A stretch of 64,000 bases of DNA from Lepidostoma basale (lineage: Eukaryota; Arthropoda; Insecta; Trichoptera; Lepidostomatidae). The position numbers were made by a program, and so were the translations under genes. The notes beneath the pieces were generated by a model. The model worked only from the letters and a program-made list of their open reading frames with translations. It was not told where the DNA came from and did no database searches. Shown here in pieces: positions 11,191 to 24,519 of this stretch (position 1 is its first letter; every line of letters starts with the position of its first letter). Location of the stretch: positions 180,909 through 244,908 of the forward strand of contig JAHDVF020000887.1 of NCBI GenBank assembly GCA_022606425.2, read 5' to 3'.

Positions 11191-12997
11191 CAAAATAAAC
11201 TCAATACTCGCCTACTGCATCTTACAATAGTCATCCTGTTATTTCCCAAATGATAGGAATAATAACTAATATAACTTACATTTGAGACGTGTCTCAAACG
11301 TTAGTTATTATCCCTACATAAACCAAAATATATTAGCTGTAATTAGTCCTCCTGGACTCCATTCATGGGTATCAAGATTGTATTATTCAAAGGAGGGACA
11401 ATCCCGCAATATGTTACAGCCGTTGAAGGGTGATCGATTATCGCTTGTAAAGAAAAGGAATCAGCCTGGGAACAGCAGCCCTGGGAACCTCCGGGGGAAG
11501 GAAGGGCGCGCCCTCCGAGGGACAATGTTGTAAATTTCAGATTACCGGTAATAAAACGACTCGTTTATTTTATATCCAAGTCCGGAGCTGATTCAATCAT
11601 TTCCGAAACATTTTTATTTCGTGTCTCCCGCATTGATGGATTATTCAGGCATTTGGAGAAATAGGTACTCCTCTCTAGTACCGCGCGGCCCGGGGCCATC
11701 CGAATTAATGGAATTTTTATTACAATTGGAAATTGATATATTCACAGCAACGAGGGGACGAATCAATTATCTGACTCCCAAGTACAGCTTCACAATAAAA
11801 CGCAACCGTTTGAAGTAAATGATTCCAGTTGGACGACTGAGACATAAAGTCAAATCATTCTGTGGGGGGATCGTGTATGTTAAGTCGGTTGGACTGAAAT
11901 AGAAGATAGACATTCATTTTTAGCCGTGATATATAACCAAATATTGCATATAATAAATATAGAACCAGATATCATTAGATTTTATAGAAAGCCTAAAAAT
12001 ACCACATGGAGATAGAGATAGAGCTATTTTTTATATTATATATTTGAATAACATGTGTTTCTCTGAACTCTGAACTCAAAGCGCCCTCATTCGATGAAAA
12101 ATGCCATCACTCGTGCGCGCATGTGTGTAACGGTCGTAATAATAATCTAGGCGGTCAATCGACTCTCTGTCAACTCTCGCATTCCTTATCTCGGATATCG
12201 CGATCTGTCGGCGCCTTCCCATACGAGTGTCCTAATGTTTCCGCAACAGTCGCGAAGCTATCTGGACCGTACAGAGGGCGCTGCACAGAACGATCCCGAT
12301 GTTCCCGGCGGGTTCTACTCAAGTCCTGCCTCTACTAATCGGATATTCTATAATCGGTACATTGGGATTCTTTGCAGCCAAAAAAAACCACCAAGTTTCA
12401 AAAAATTGATCATCCTTGTGTAGCTGACAGAAACAAATAAAATAAAACATCGCGCCATTTCCCCAGAAAGGGTGTTATAGGGAATGGACTTATGACCCTT
12501 ACACACACCTCTCTTGCCTCTTCCACATTCATACAGCGAGTTATACATGAAAGCCGATATAATAAATATTTCATAAATCTGGTCATGCCATGTTTTCAAA
12601 AAAATTATTCTGAATTACCAGTTTCCTTAAATACTTACAACTTTACAGATGACCAAGTGTCAAAAAATCGTAATGATAATAATATGCATTTGAAACATAA
12701 AAAATGTCTTTTTTTAGTATTTAGTACTGAATACCCGAAGCAACATAAGTAGGGCGAGTATTGTGTGTGAAAATGGAATGAATAATTCAATATACTCGTA
12801 CATGTAATGTATGGTGCATCTCGCCCGGCTTCGTCGGAAGCTGTACGAAGGTATGACGATTGAATCTTTTCAGCAAAATGACAATTTCATGACGCCTTCT
12901 TGCGCATTCTTGCACACAGAAATGTTAGTATTAAATGCCATGAATGTATATATAACATACAACGATATGTTATTTATAAATTCCATCTATAATACAT
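11191..12997. other. No gene seen
   Basis: Unique sequence without recognisable element. About 11450-11530 is more GC-rich, and overlapping open frames of 60-86 codons run on both strands, which suggests base composition rather than coding. A short decayed motif near 12820 was not identified. Confidence 0.35.
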
Positions 12998-13085
12998 ACA
13001 TTAAAACTCCTAGAAGAGAGACGGTTTCATTCAAACTAATTATTTAAAATTGAGTTTTACATCCTTATTCAAAAAACAATAAACG
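12998..13085. mobile_element. Half copy of the palindromic MITE
   Basis: Only the outer right arm is present: ttaaaactcctagaagagagacg, the taattatttaa spacer and ttcaaaaaacaata, the element end. It stops before the ribozyme-like centre. Confidence 0.6.
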
Positions 13086-13189
13086 AGTTTGGAATATAGC
13101 TGAATCTTCGTTTTTATTTTTATTTTATTAAATACCTTCCATATCACACTGACAATGTTTTCCCTTCATACATACGAGTACCTATAATC

Positions 13190-13250
13190 AAAAAGAGAAA
13201 TTACCACAAGAGCTGAACCTCTGTTAGCCAGAAGTCCAAGTTCAATATAA
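13190..13250 (+). mobile_element. Jockey-like retroelement 3' tail fragment
   Basis: About 60 bp matching the extreme 3' end of the retroelement seen at 27640-27815 and 47345-47815: 'agagctgaacctctgttagccagaagtcc' followed by aagttc. It shows only that the family is common here. Confidence 0.5.
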
Positions 13251-13925
13251 AAATCACGTATCTGAATGTAAAGTTACGGGTCAACTAGAGTGTGCACTTG
13301 ATTTGTACTTTTATATCTGAAGTGGAAATCGTTCGTATGAGATTATTACGTAAAATTGTCGAGGAGTACTCCTGGGGACTATTCCATCACAACAGACCAA
13401 CCACATTAAGGATAAAGAATATTTTTGTTCGTTTGTATAAAATCTGACATTGTGGATTGTACAAACAGTTTTGATGAAAACGTCAAATTCAAGAAGTTTC
13501 ATTATATTAATTGGTGTAATAAGTTTCACCTTGCTGAGACGTTTTCAAATTTGCTATTTGATAATGTCCTAGCAAAGCAAAACATATCAGTCTTATAAAA
13601 TATAATAAAATATAGCAAAAATGAATTTTAGAAATAAATTGACCAACAAGTATTAAACAAGTTTAAAAGTATAAATCTAATCAATATCTTAACTAAGCGA
13701 TGGTTCTAAAACTAATTCATGCTTCACTTTATCCGACAGGTCTCAATTATTTACTTAACAATCTCTATCGTTATCATAAAGTGTAATATTATGTATAATA
13801 TAATTGCATTCAACTCACAAATTTATATAACAGTTGATCATTTGTCGTACACTAAAATTTGTTCATAGTAATATTCAATTTACGTAATGCAAATTTAAAA
13901 TATTCTTTACAATGTTTGGTATATT
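13251..13925. other. No gene seen; one MITE half inside
   Basis: AT-rich. About 13535-13610 carries the inner right arm of the palindromic MITE (TTTGATAATGTCCTAGC, then GCAAAACATATC) with no matching left arm. No open frame is convincing. Confidence 0.4.
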
Positions 13926-13959
13926 CAGATTTATTCTGCTTGTTCTTCTATTATAGTTA

Positions 13960-13996
13960 TTACTGGTTTTGGCAGCTCGCAACCATCTTCTGTTTT
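13960..13996 (-). ncRNA. Hammerhead-like motif, second family
   Basis: Minus strand: CAGAAGA core, weakened hairpin (GGTTGC-GAG-CTGCC), AAAA in place of GAAA, ACCAGT as short stem III. Both the core U4 and G12 are altered, so it should not cleave. It keeps the flanking 'ttatttacaatgaacttct' shared with the other members. Confidence 0.4.
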
Positions 13997-14049
13997 ATAA
14001 TTATTTAAACGTGTATATTTTATTTACAATGAACTTCTGTCAAGGTATT

Positions 14050-17000
14050 TCACACAACATTAATTTTAATAAAACAAAAACAAAATATAAATATTTAATA
14101 TTCCTAAATTGTTTGTACACGGTTGTTGGATAAATTTCCAAGAATGAAGAATGCTTTTTCCTAGTTGCGCCGTTGTAAAGCTGGGTGGTGGCATAGACGA
14201 GGGCGGGGGTGAAGGCGACGTGAAGGGAGGGCGGGGGGCGGGCGGCCATTGTGCGCGGGAAAGTGCATTGTCAAAAAGCGACAGAGGGCCCTTTCTTCTG
14301 CAGCTGAATTAACAATGAGCGAGCTGGAACTTCTCTTCTTACAGCGTTAGTGGAAAATTGATAATCCTGTCGAGATTCCGGGACTATGGATCATTTATTA
14401 GAGGGAGAACGTTTCAGATACTCACGGGCTGAATTATTGTTTCATATGCACACTTGTATTGAATACGGAGGTTCTCTATTTATCTGGTGATCTACGATAT
14501 ATAATAATATTGTATTCACATGTTGTATCACTGAGTCTGACTATCGTTGCATTGTATTATGTGTAGGTAGTCTTTTAAATTATTACTTTAAACGAGTAAA
14601 AATCTAAACGTCGATTAAGAACGACATTATTCAACTCAGAAGAACTTCACGGTAGTGACGAAACGACTGAAGCATAGACGCGGAGACACGAAGAAGTACT
14701 CGCCGGCCGGCTGAGGTGGCGCAATAATTATATTTCGGGACGGTTATACGAGCACCGCAAAGTTAGATGAGATTGTATGGCACAAAGGAGCAAATCTTGC
14801 CGCGGCCCTTTCACGGGCCCCTCCCGGTTGGGTGGCAGTCAGTGCGCCGCTAAATATTTGATTCCAAACTTGAAAATTGACATTTAGAGAACACGATTGC
14901 CGCTACATTATGAATGGCGCACCCGCCATGCTCCTGCCATGCGCTCCTGCCCGGACGTCTTTCTCGGAGATCAAAATAACCGCACTCAATTGTTATTATG
15001 GCACCCGTATCAATTATTCTTTCCTGCAATGCGCTATCAGAACAAAGTGTAATAATAATAATAAATTGGATCATGAAAAACGCAGCTTTTATGAATTAAT
15101 CATCTTAGGGCTGCACCTCTCGCTATGAGGGATGCACCTGACGTAGTCGATCAACATTTACAATACATCAGGGAAGGTTAATTTGAAAAGATATGTGATG
15201 TGTCTCAATCTAGCTCTGGCGAGTTTACAATGCACTTACGATCTGCAGGAAGATTGTTCTAGGCTGAAAGAACAGCTAACGCGAAGGCTCCGTCACCAAA
15301 ATTTGTACGAAGATAGTGTTTCGGTATAAACAATCTATCCTTCGCAGAAGCCAATGTTGACTGCCTCGGATTCAGGCATAGTTCATATATTATATATAAT
15401 CTGGTGCCATTCTAAGTAACACCTTAAATCCCGTCCAACAGAGCTTGTATCGTATTCTTTCCGGATATTTCAGTCGTTCGAGCTCACTTCTATGTGTTGC
15501 ATTATAGGACAACTCTTCGGGACGCCTTTTATCTGGGTGCTAAGGCGAAGTGTAATCTAGAATTATGTATTCTATTTATTTACTGGTAGCCAATATGGCC
15601 ACATTTAGGAGGAAGCATAGGGCTGCATAAGATAGTTGTATGAGGCTATAATGCAACAAAGACGAGAGAGTTGTATTTACATCAGTCTCTTCCCACACGA
15701 ACAGAATATTTATAGGAAATGAGCCTGAAATTGAATGTTGATGTGTGAAAGCAAGTATACGACCGACGTTTACGAGCTTTCAATAGCGCCTCCATAAAAT
15801 ATAATACACGTAAGTACGTTCATTTCAGATTTAAGCCATAAACATGGAATATTCCGAAATAAAACGAGCTTTTATTGTCAATATTGGAATATAATATTTC
15901 CCATATAGCCCTGAATTTTAAATAACAGTTAGTATCCATTATATTATCATACACGGTGTTCTGAAATGATATATAAGTGTGTTTCTTCATATTACATAAA
16001 TAACTCTATCTGTATAAAATCAGCACTAACTTTGCACTGCCAAGAGGACGACCCCTCTTCAAGGACAGATCAATGATCTAGATTAAGATGAAAGATAATA
16101 CCTAACATGTTTGCATTTGGCATTATAACTTAAAGTAAAGTGACGAGATATATACAAGTTTATTTTATTTGTTGCTCTCCGGTTTTAATATAGGATGGTG
16201 GGTATATTAAAACTGTAGGAGGAAGGAAGTTAGTGTATCTGAAAAACTTACATCCTTCCACCACCACTTTTTTCCGTACACTGTGTGTGTGTATATACGC
16301 CAGTACCGGCTACGAGTGCAAATACAAATAGTCGCTTGGCGCGGTGTGATCCGGAGTAGTGAAATGTGTCCTCCACATAAACACGGCCGCCCGCCATCTG
16401 CATTACCGATAGCACTATCGGCCGGGCCATTAAAAGATTCATAAAATATCCTATCTGGGTGTCATTGACTCGCCGCGACCACAGCGCGGTGGCGAGGCGC
16501 GGGGAGCTCGACTCTGCCATGTTACACTTTTAGATAAAACCACCATTCCATTTTTAATGTTTCCAGTTCCTAGCTCACTTGCTATTGTCATTTCCGGGCG
16601 CACATAAAACTGCCGCGTTTATCCACAGCAAACACAATAATGTGCACTAAAATCTAATGCAAATACGGCAGTTGCAATGATTCCTCGCACGAGCTTATCT
16701 ATAGGAAAGAAGTATACGAGCCAAATTAGGGCGATAAAGAAAACGTTATTTAAACGCTTTGAAATTCATTCGTTGACTTGTCTGGCTAGTACAGGTAGGT
16801 ACTGTTGCGTCTGCAAATTATTCAATTTCTTCTCTAATATCCAACGATACTGGCATATGTGAATCGTTTGTTACAAATGTTCCAAATTTTTAGAAATGTA
16901 ACTATAATACCGACGGAGTAATTCACATCTTAAATATTTCGTGACGTCATCACTCTCCTTTTGTTTGTCAACCTTTTAATGAAAAGTAAAAATAGGTGTT

Positions 17001-17714
17001 GTACTTTTGCATTTATCTTGACGTAATCCCAATTGTGTTAAATAAATTAAAAATCTGTTCCAATAGACCGATGGTTGACTATTTATAAAAAAGTATTTAT
17101 TTTTCCCTCTAAATCGCTTAGTATTGATTTCTTGTGGTATTTCCTGAGTAAATTCCATATTCTATGATTTGTCATTGAACTTTTATTATTTATTTGAGTT
17201 TAAAAAAAAAACACTACCGGAGAGGTTAAATAGACGTCGCAAACTCTCCTGTCAACAATTGCCAAACTGCTGTTACCATTTTGGTGTGACAGATTTAATA
17301 TATTATAACAGTTGGGAGTCCTTCGAAGTTTAGTAATGATTGTCTCTATTTGGCGGTCTTGTGCGCCACGACTTAATTAGGTAAGTCCAGAGTCCAGAGG
17401 TCACGGGCGCCCGCACTTCCCGGCCAGCGGCTCGGGTGACGATAATGATAAATGTATGTAGCAGCTACTCTCTACTCTCTACTCTCTATACAGTTAACGA
17501 AGTGTGCCCATATGTCTGTAATATAATATGCTCGTGCTTCGCAGTAGCGCCACGCCGGAGCTGAAATATAAATTAAATATCGAAAATATTGATCACCGAG
17601 CACACCAAGAAGATGAGTGGGAAATATCTCACGAGAGCTATGCATGAGTTATTATACAATTTTAAGTAAACGAAATTACCGTTTGATTTAAAATGATGGA
17701 GATAAATGTTCTAT
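14050..17714. other. No gene seen; three GC-rich islands
   Basis: Unique sequence. GC- and CpG-rich islands stand out at about 14150-14260, 14690-14850 and 16370-16520. The last contains CCGATAG-CA-CTATCGG, an inverted dyad of CGATA boxes. A minus-strand open frame of 90 codons crosses it (16248-16520) but matches no family known to me and is probably compositional. A (CTCTACT)n microsatellite is at 17464-17489. The islands may be conserved regulatory DNA; this is inference. Confidence 0.35.
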
Positions 17715-17850
17715 TTAGACCGAAGAAAACGTGGCACTATCAAAACGATCAAATAGTAAATGTCGTGAAATCGACGTGCATGCACGACACAATGTATGAA
17801 TGTTGAGGAACGAGAGAAGCATGCCAGGAAAGGACAGTGTGGAGTTATTG
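17715..17850 (+). mobile_element. Non-LTR retrotransposon tail fragment
   Basis: Short decayed copy of the element at 52015-52295. It has the DQINQILN-like stretch ('cgatcaaatagtaaatgtcg'), the MNVEE-equivalent 'tatgaatgttgaggaacg' and the 'ggacagtgtgg' block. It stops before the 3' tail. Confidence 0.5.
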
Positions 17851-18273
17851 ATCTTGGGGATATAACACAAGACTCCCAATTGTGAGAACTTCAAAATATT
17901 TAATTCAGAAAATTCTCTTGATCCAAAATTATAATAAAGAGCTATCAGGTTATTTTTTTAATTCCAATGTTTTTAAATCTCATGTATTATTAAATCATTG
18001 AATACACCAGAATCCCCATTTGGGAATCGTGGTAGTCAAACCATCGAGTGGCCGTATATGTCAGAAAAGTAAAGAAACAGGCTTCCCGTGTGCTTCGAGA
18101 GTATACCGAGAGTTAGTTAAAGTGAGCATGCGATGGACACAACAGTTCATGTTTTCGGTCCAGTCACTATTTTGTAACAGAAGCAAAAAACCATTTAGGA
18201 AAGAGTTGGTCAGTTAATTCAATTATATGTTTTATTATCCAAAAAAATATGTCTGATAAATAAAATTGAATGT

Positions 18274-18525
18274 ATTGTTTCTTGAAGAATTATGTAAAAC
18301 TCCATATTAAATAATTAATACGAGTGAAAACGTCTGTTTTCTAGAAGTTTTTTTTTTAATTTATGTGTATAACATGTTTCACCTGGCTAAGGCATTATAT
18401 TAAACGATATCAAATATTATGATATATTAAACGTTTGATAATGCCTTAGTCAGGCAAAACATGCCATTCACATTAATTATAATGAAACTACTAGAAAACA
18501 GACGTTTTCATTAGTATTAATAAAT
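18274..18525. mobile_element. Palindromic MITE copy
   Basis: Both arms present: ATTGTTTCTTGAAGAAT on the left end, AAACGTCTGTTTTCTAGAAG, then the ACATGTTTCACC centre. The right arm has TTTGATAATGCCTTAGTC-AGGCAAAACATGCC and CTAGAAAACAGACG. The GAAA box has decayed to AAAA in the right arm. No coding capacity. Confidence 0.75.
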
Positions 18526-19349
18526 GAAATTGAAGTACATTTTAGCGGGATGTCATGAAAGGGCGTATATAAAGTTCTTAAAATAATCCGATATCATCGA
18601 CTCCAGTTGTAAATGTATATCTACAGTTTAATTAATCAGCTTTTCGGTGCATTGTCAAATTTCGGTAAATTGCTGTGCGACATGAAGGATTATTTTTATA
18701 TATTTGTAACCCTTCCCTGGAGTTTAGTCACTTAGGCTATGGTAAATGATACCCTATCGCTCTCCTCCGTCCTCTCTGCTATCACTTCCGACATGGAAAG
18801 GCTTTATCGGAAATATAACACTAAAAAAATAACGTTCCCCGCGCTCTATCTGACGTCGTGCGGTGTTTCTGCTGTTCCACCACAGTCCTGAATATTTCTT
18901 CTGCTTGACGTGTGGTATACGAGTATATACTGGCTACTATATGCTACTAAATGACAGTATTGGTATTGTCTATGGGAATAGACTTTCCATGAACCAATCC
19001 AGGAGATGAAGCTCAAATCTATAACCTTTTTTTGTTAAGATCATTTCAATGAAGGGATTCATAAAATTAGAAATCGTTGCATACTTACTTTATGTATTAA
19101 ATTATACCTTTTGAATTAATATACTCGTAGACTGAAAAATAATTAGATTGTTTTACTCACTACATCACACCATTCAGTTTGTCCAATTAAAACAATTATA
19201 GAGCTATTAATACATTAAAATTTAAAATAAAAAATAAATTGGGAAGTGAAAAATATTAGAATAGATCAGTGACGTGGTAAGGCGAAGGAGTGTCTCAAAT
19301 GAAAGGAGTGAAAACATTTTAAGGGCTCGTTTCGATTAATATATTTAGA
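18526..19349. other. No gene seen
   Basis: AT-rich spacer between two MITE copies. Nothing recognisable, and no open frame worth listing. Confidence 0.4.
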
Positions 19350-19525
19350 GTTTCTTGAACAATGATGTAAAACTCCATATTAAATTATTTATACGAATGG
19401 GAACGTCTGTTTTCTAGAAGTTGCGTTATATGTTATGTAAATGACATGTTTCGCCTCTCTAAGACATTATCAAATGTAAGAATTTTGCAATTTCTAGAAA
19501 ACAGACGTTTGCATCCGCATATTCA
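19350..19525. mobile_element. Palindromic MITE copy, right arm deleted
   Basis: The left arm is well kept (TTTCTTGAACAATGATG, AACGTCTGTTTTCTAGAAG, AATGACATGTTTCGCC). Its complement reads TTGATAATGTCTTAGAGAGGCGAAACATGTC. The right arm is reduced to the outer TTTCTAGAAAACAGACG block, so the element can only fold at its ends. Confidence 0.7.
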
Positions 19526-22500
19526 TTCAGTAAATTTTCTTTATCTTTTTCAATTATTTTAATACCTAAAAAAAATACTCATACATACTGTATCGTGTAT
19601 TCTAAATTCTTCTTCCATCCTCATTCTTCGCGTATATGTGTAAATAAACGTTGGTATATACATATTTGTCATAGTTTGTATCTACCGTAGATATATTTAT
19701 TATTGGTGGTATTAAAATGTCTGATTTCCAGTCGTTTTATTTTATAATACGATCAATCTACTTCCTAGATCTTAAAAACCTTCATTTTGATGGTGATGAA
19801 ATTTTAAAAAATATAATTATGTACATTAAATAATACAATAGATAACAACTCCCCTGCCGCATGTAGCGGTGGTAGCCCCGTCTGTAAAGCTCATTCTCCG
19901 GTGAGATTTAATATCGTAAAGCTGAAAGTGCTCTAAATGCAAATACATCCGAGATCCGGGGAAATTATGAGGACTCGTAAAAATTGCAATTGATTGGTTC
20001 TCAAGAAAACTGAAATGGAAATAGGACGCCGGATTTACGGCCAACGGAGTCTCGGAGAGATTTCATTCTCTTCCCGCCGCGGAGCAGCCAGTACACGGGC
20101 GCGGTCCAGTCTGCTTCCTTTGTAATGTCTCTCAACCCTGAACATCTCATCAATATTATAACAGCAATCTTTCATAAAAGTTTCATTATTTTCTATTACA
20201 ACAAAATGACACAATAAAACATCGTTACATAAAATGATACATGTTTGTATAATATTATATAAGGCTTTAAGATGGATTTGTTCTCACCGTGTGGGTGATC
20301 CTTTCCTTTCGGATAAAACTTTCCTCGCTGAAAGAGCCCCCTCGAACGAGGGCGTACGTCTTGAACTATTCCAAAGCGGTTAACGGCTGCGTTGTATGAT
20401 AAAATTAAAAATGAAATTGCATTCCCACTTTTACAGTTTAAAATGGCCGGAGGTTATACGGGTTAAAAATGCAATTACGCCAAATGTGCCATAACATTCT
20501 GGCGTGCGGAGATAGAAGAGAAGATAGGAAGAAGAACTTTCAACGTCTGTCCATATCAATCTCTATCGCCTTGCCAACCCTTCAATGGCCGTTAATTAGC
20601 ACGGGCGATAGTATTTATCAATTTGCGTTTCTTGAGACTTTTTTTGCAAAAATTTGTATTCGTTTAATGAAACAAAAATCTATTAAATTTAATTGTTAGA
20701 TATAACGTTTAAAATATTCATTTCATGACTCCGATTTATCTTATATTCTATTTGATGTAGATCAATTTTCATACTTATTACTTAAAATATATATTCGTTA
20801 TATATTTTAACAAATAAAAAAATCAGCATTAGAAGTCAGAACACTCGAGTGCGCTGGCATGGAGACTGTTGACCAACTGTGGACGTTAGTTAGTAAAGAA
20901 ACGAAAATAAGTTTTTTTTTTACAAAATAGCATAAATATTTAGGGAATTTCGACAACGCGGGGATACACCCGGATAAACTCATTTCAACCAAAATCGGAC
21001 GCGTTAGGGGGGCACTCGTCGCGTTGACGAGTATTGTTTTGGACTGAAACATAAGTGCGGAAAATTCAAAATCACTGAAAATGGACTCGGAAACGAATTA
21101 GACTCGGATGCGAAGATAGCTCGCCCTCTTTTGATCCGAAAATACCCCTTTTGAGGTCTGGGCGGTCGTCCGCGCCTAATTCCCCGTGACGTATTGAAGG
21201 GTCATTTTCATATGTCAGGGCGGGAGCCGAGACGCGAGGCGCGGGCGCCCGGGAGGGACAGGCCGCGAGGGAATCTGACTCTTATCGACGTCACCGTGAT
21301 GAAAGACTTCACACGTCGTTTGCATACGTTCCAAGTGTCAGATAACTCGCGAACAGGGAGTGGCGGATTACGGCCGATCCGATAAGCTCCGGAGGATACA
21401 CATACCTCCGCGTTCATGTACGCCTTTTTGTCCAAGCAGAATTGTTCTTGTTGTAAAAGAAACGATACATGTTTAAAGTAACTCACTCGAGACATTCATA
21501 TCTAGATACTCCGTCACATTACACGCGGTGCCATTGCCATTTGACGTCGCCTGCCCTCCCCCGGACCGGGTCCAGCGGGGGGCGCAGCCCGCGCGGCGCA
21601 CGGCCTACTCGAGTGTTATGCCGATTGCGGGGGTACGTATGTTCAGGCGCTCCTGAGTCAAAATATTTTCAAAGATTCGTTATTTATAAACTATTCAACA
21701 TTTTAATCCCACTCACATTTTCAATTAATACAATAGAGAGACTTCTTTGTGAAGAAAATTAATAAAACGGCAACGAAAATTAAACCCTATTTCGTCGGTT
21801 AAATCGATTGAATTGAATAATTATTCTTCCCATTAGGATTAGGCATCATAATATAAATAGACAAAAGCTCGGATGTCGTCGTGAAGATTACTACAATATT
21901 TTAAATACAAGAGAGCAAGATAAAGGAATAGTTTGATTTTCTCCGAAAGTAATTCGAAATACACACGATGCGCATGCCCGAGAACGTTTCTGGATTATTT
22001 TGAATTTTGTTGTGATTATTGTTGTATGACAGTAATGTAGAAAATGGAAGGAGAACAATTTGGTGTTGGTAATTGTGAATTTTGAGTGAAAAAAAAATAC
22101 ATTAAAAGTTAAAACTTATTGTACAGTGAACCAAGTTTTTAAAGGGTAATTTTTTTTACTTCCGTGAATATTTTACGGTTGCAACTAGTTTAATTGTAAT
22201 TGTGTTTGAATAATTGGGAGTTTAAATGGCACTTTAAATGTTGTATAGTAGACAAAAAAATTGTTTCATACAGATTTCAAAATTTATTTCGAAAATTATG
22301 AAAATAGCATGTTATATAGTCAACCTTTATCACTTTATACACAATGTTATTCTAAGGAAAGAAAGCTTTCAGGGGTGATTGAATTATTGGGAGTCCAGTG
22401 ATCTCGGCCCCATAACTCGCTCCTCGCGCGGACATAGAATTGCAGGAAGAACAAGCAGAAACGAATGTAAACAATTTCTCGCCCTGAACGGGCACTGCAG

Positions 22501-22993
22501 AACTTAAGCAAATATTGAATTTTCTCTCAGAATATTTCTACGGTACTTCCTACATGGAGTCTTTGCGATATGTGAAGGATCAGAAGACGCTATTGTGCAG
22601 CGGAGAGTGCTAGCGGAAGTGTACAATACGATATTACGATATACGCTCATGCATGCGAGTACTGCAGAACTGGATACACGCGCTACTCTACTAGGCGAGA
22701 ACAAAAAAGGTTATGAATATACATTCTGTATACCTACGTTATCAATGCACAGCAATGGCATTCAATTCAGTTCATCACTGACGTGAAAAAGATTGTTTCT
22801 TTCGAATTGTTTTATCTCAGACTAATGTAGGGCGAGCGTTTATGTTACTGATTTACAGTTATCTTGAGATCTAGTTCTTAGTACATGTAAATGTTTTAAC
22901 TAACAATAAGATATGTCATTGCATGTTAACTCGTACAACATATAACTTCGTACAACATATAACATGAAAATAAACTAAGGTAAAACTAAGGTA
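19526..22993. other. No gene seen; GC-rich islands
   Basis: Unique sequence. GC-rich islands lie at about 20040-20110, 21120-21260 and 21530-21640; the last two are rich in CpG and carry overlapping open frames on both strands (63-97 codons) without any family match. A small perfect hairpin CCCTCG-AA-CGAGGG is near 20338. The islands look like regulatory DNA or eroded promoter regions rather than coding exons. Confidence 0.35.
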
Positions 22994-23599
22994 ATGACGC
23001 GCCAAATAAATGTGCAGATGACTTTTGTTTACCTGGGGAGCAGTATCACATGGGATGGTCGATCCAAAAAAGACGTAGATAGTCGTATCCACCAGGCTAA
23101 ACTTGCCTTCAACATAAAGTCTAAAATATTCGAGTCCAACAACATAGACCTGAACCTCCGAAAGCAACCTTTAAAAACATTGGTGTGGAGTGTTTTACTG
23201 TACGGCTGCGAGACTTGGTGCCTGGGCGAAAGAGAGCGTAAAAGCCTGGAGGTATTTGAGATGTGGACCTACCGACGAGTTGCTCATGTTTCATGGAGGG
23301 ACCACATTACAAATGAAGAAGTTCTCAGCAGAGTTGAAGAGAGTAGGCACGTGTTAAACACCATAGCGGAGAGGCGCGCAAGATGGATTGGTCATGTGTT
23401 GCGACACGAATGTTTCTTGCATTATTTGTTGGAGGGAATGGTCGAGGGATCGATTGGCAGAGGACGACCTCGCCAAGAGTGCCTAGACTAGATTTACCGA
23501 GATATGGGCTGCATCTCTTATGCGGAGTTGAAGAGAGTTGCCGAGGACCGAGCGGAGTGGAAGAGGAGATGCGTCGCCTTGCTGCAGACCAATCATTAG
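22994..23599 (+). pseudogene. Non-LTR retrotransposon reverse transcriptase C-terminus
   Basis: The longest single-frame retroelement piece on the plus strand. It reads FVYLGSSITWDG....VDSRIHQAKLAF, then WSVLLYGCETW, MWTYRRVAHVSWRDHITNEEVLSRV, RRARWIGHVLRHE and GRGRPRQECLD. This is the thumb and C-terminal region that follows the RT palm in insect endonuclease-RT elements. An in-frame TAG at 23489-23491 interrupts it; the frame then continues through AELKRVAEDRAEWKRRCVALLQ to 23599. The N-terminal endonuclease and the RT palm are absent (5' truncation), so it is inactive. Confidence 0.85.
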
Positions 23600-23748
23600 A
23601 TTGAGACCGGAGAAGAGATGTTAACTCCGCCTCTGATCACTTTACTGCCAACCGGTATTAATAATATTCGTATCTTTATCTTTGCGATTAGAAAATTGAA
23701 TTATATTTAAATTTAAATATATGGCGGTTAACGCATTATGTTTCAAAA

Positions 23749-23950
23749 TTAATACGAATAATAACGTCTGTTTTCTATAAGCTTTTTTATAATTTATGGG
23801 AATAACATTTTTCGCCTTTCTTAGGCATTATTAGATGTGCAGATTCCATTTGATAATGTCCTAGAAAGGCGAAACATGTCATTCCCATAAATTATTTAAA
23901 AAAAACTTGTATAAAACAGATGTTTTCAGTCATATTAATCATTTTTCAAT
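23749..23950. mobile_element. Palindromic MITE copy
   Basis: Both arms present around a short centre (agatgtgcagattcca). The right arm carries TTTGATAATGTCCTAGAAAGGCGAAACATGTC, with the GAAA box and the GTC both kept. The outer arms have AACGTCTGTTTTCTATAAGC and its complement; the extreme ends are eroded. Confidence 0.75.
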
Positions 23951-24112
23951 AAAAAATAGTTTAATTTTTCAATTAACATTAGACGACAGTAACGATCGAC
24001 CGCGGCATAACAAATGAAGCAATTTTGAATGGAGTGTGTGGTGGTCCATCTCACTCCCCATATATGTCGGGTTTTAAATTTAGATTGATACGTACAGATT
24101 TTCATGTAATGA

Positions 24113-24335
24113 CTAACTAACTAACTAACTAACTAACCATCACTCCATTTCCCGGAGGGGTAGGCAGAGAGGGTGGATCGCCACAATGCTCTGTTCTCAC
24201 ATACCTCTCGGGCTTCATATACATTCATACATCGTACCATGCACGCACGTCGATTATTGCGACTTCGAATATGGCCGCCTTTTAGTTATTGATTAATTTG
24301 GTCATGTCATGTTTTCCTCGTTGTGTCATGTTTTC
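24113..24335 (-). mobile_element. Non-LTR retrotransposon 3' tail with TTAG-type repeat
   Basis: Minus-strand 3' end. It starts with (CTAA)n at 24113-24137, which is the complement of a (TTAG)n tail, then 'cggaggggtaggcagagagg', 'ctcacatacctctcgggcttc' and the part equivalent to the GRPRK region. A sister of 8990-9210 and 52015-52295. The tail microsatellite suggests that the element primes or terminates on a short repeat. Confidence 0.75.
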
Positions 24336-24420
24336 CTTTTTTTCAATTAATGAAATCTAAATACATAAAATGTTTCAATGTACATACTCGAACTTAAAAT
24401 TCACAAATGTTTGTGTCTTC

Positions 24421-24463
24421 GAGTGGTTTCGGCAGCAGCTCGCTGCCATCTTCTGGGTACCAG
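24421..24463 (-). ncRNA. Hammerhead-like motif, second family
   Basis: Minus strand: CCCAGAAGA core, hairpin GGCAGCGAGCTGCTGCC (one extra triplet against its sisters), GAAA, ACCAC. The shared flank continues to about 24520 ('attatttacaaagaacttct'). The core differs from CUGANGA at position 4. Confidence 0.45.
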
Positions 24464-24519
24464 AATATTAATTATTTTTTTAATATTATTAATTTTATTA
24501 TTTACAAAGAACTTCTATC

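Noticed and set aside
16248..16520. 90-codon minus-strand open frame over a GC-rich island
   Set aside because: GC-rich islands give long open frames by chance; no family recognised.
21208..21762. Overlapping frames of 95 and 97 codons on opposite strands
   Set aside because: Compositional frames over CpG-rich sequence, without any domain.
24113..24137. CRISPR-like or tandem array from repeated ctaa units
   Set aside because: It is a simple tetranucleotide tail of a retroelement in a eukaryotic genome.
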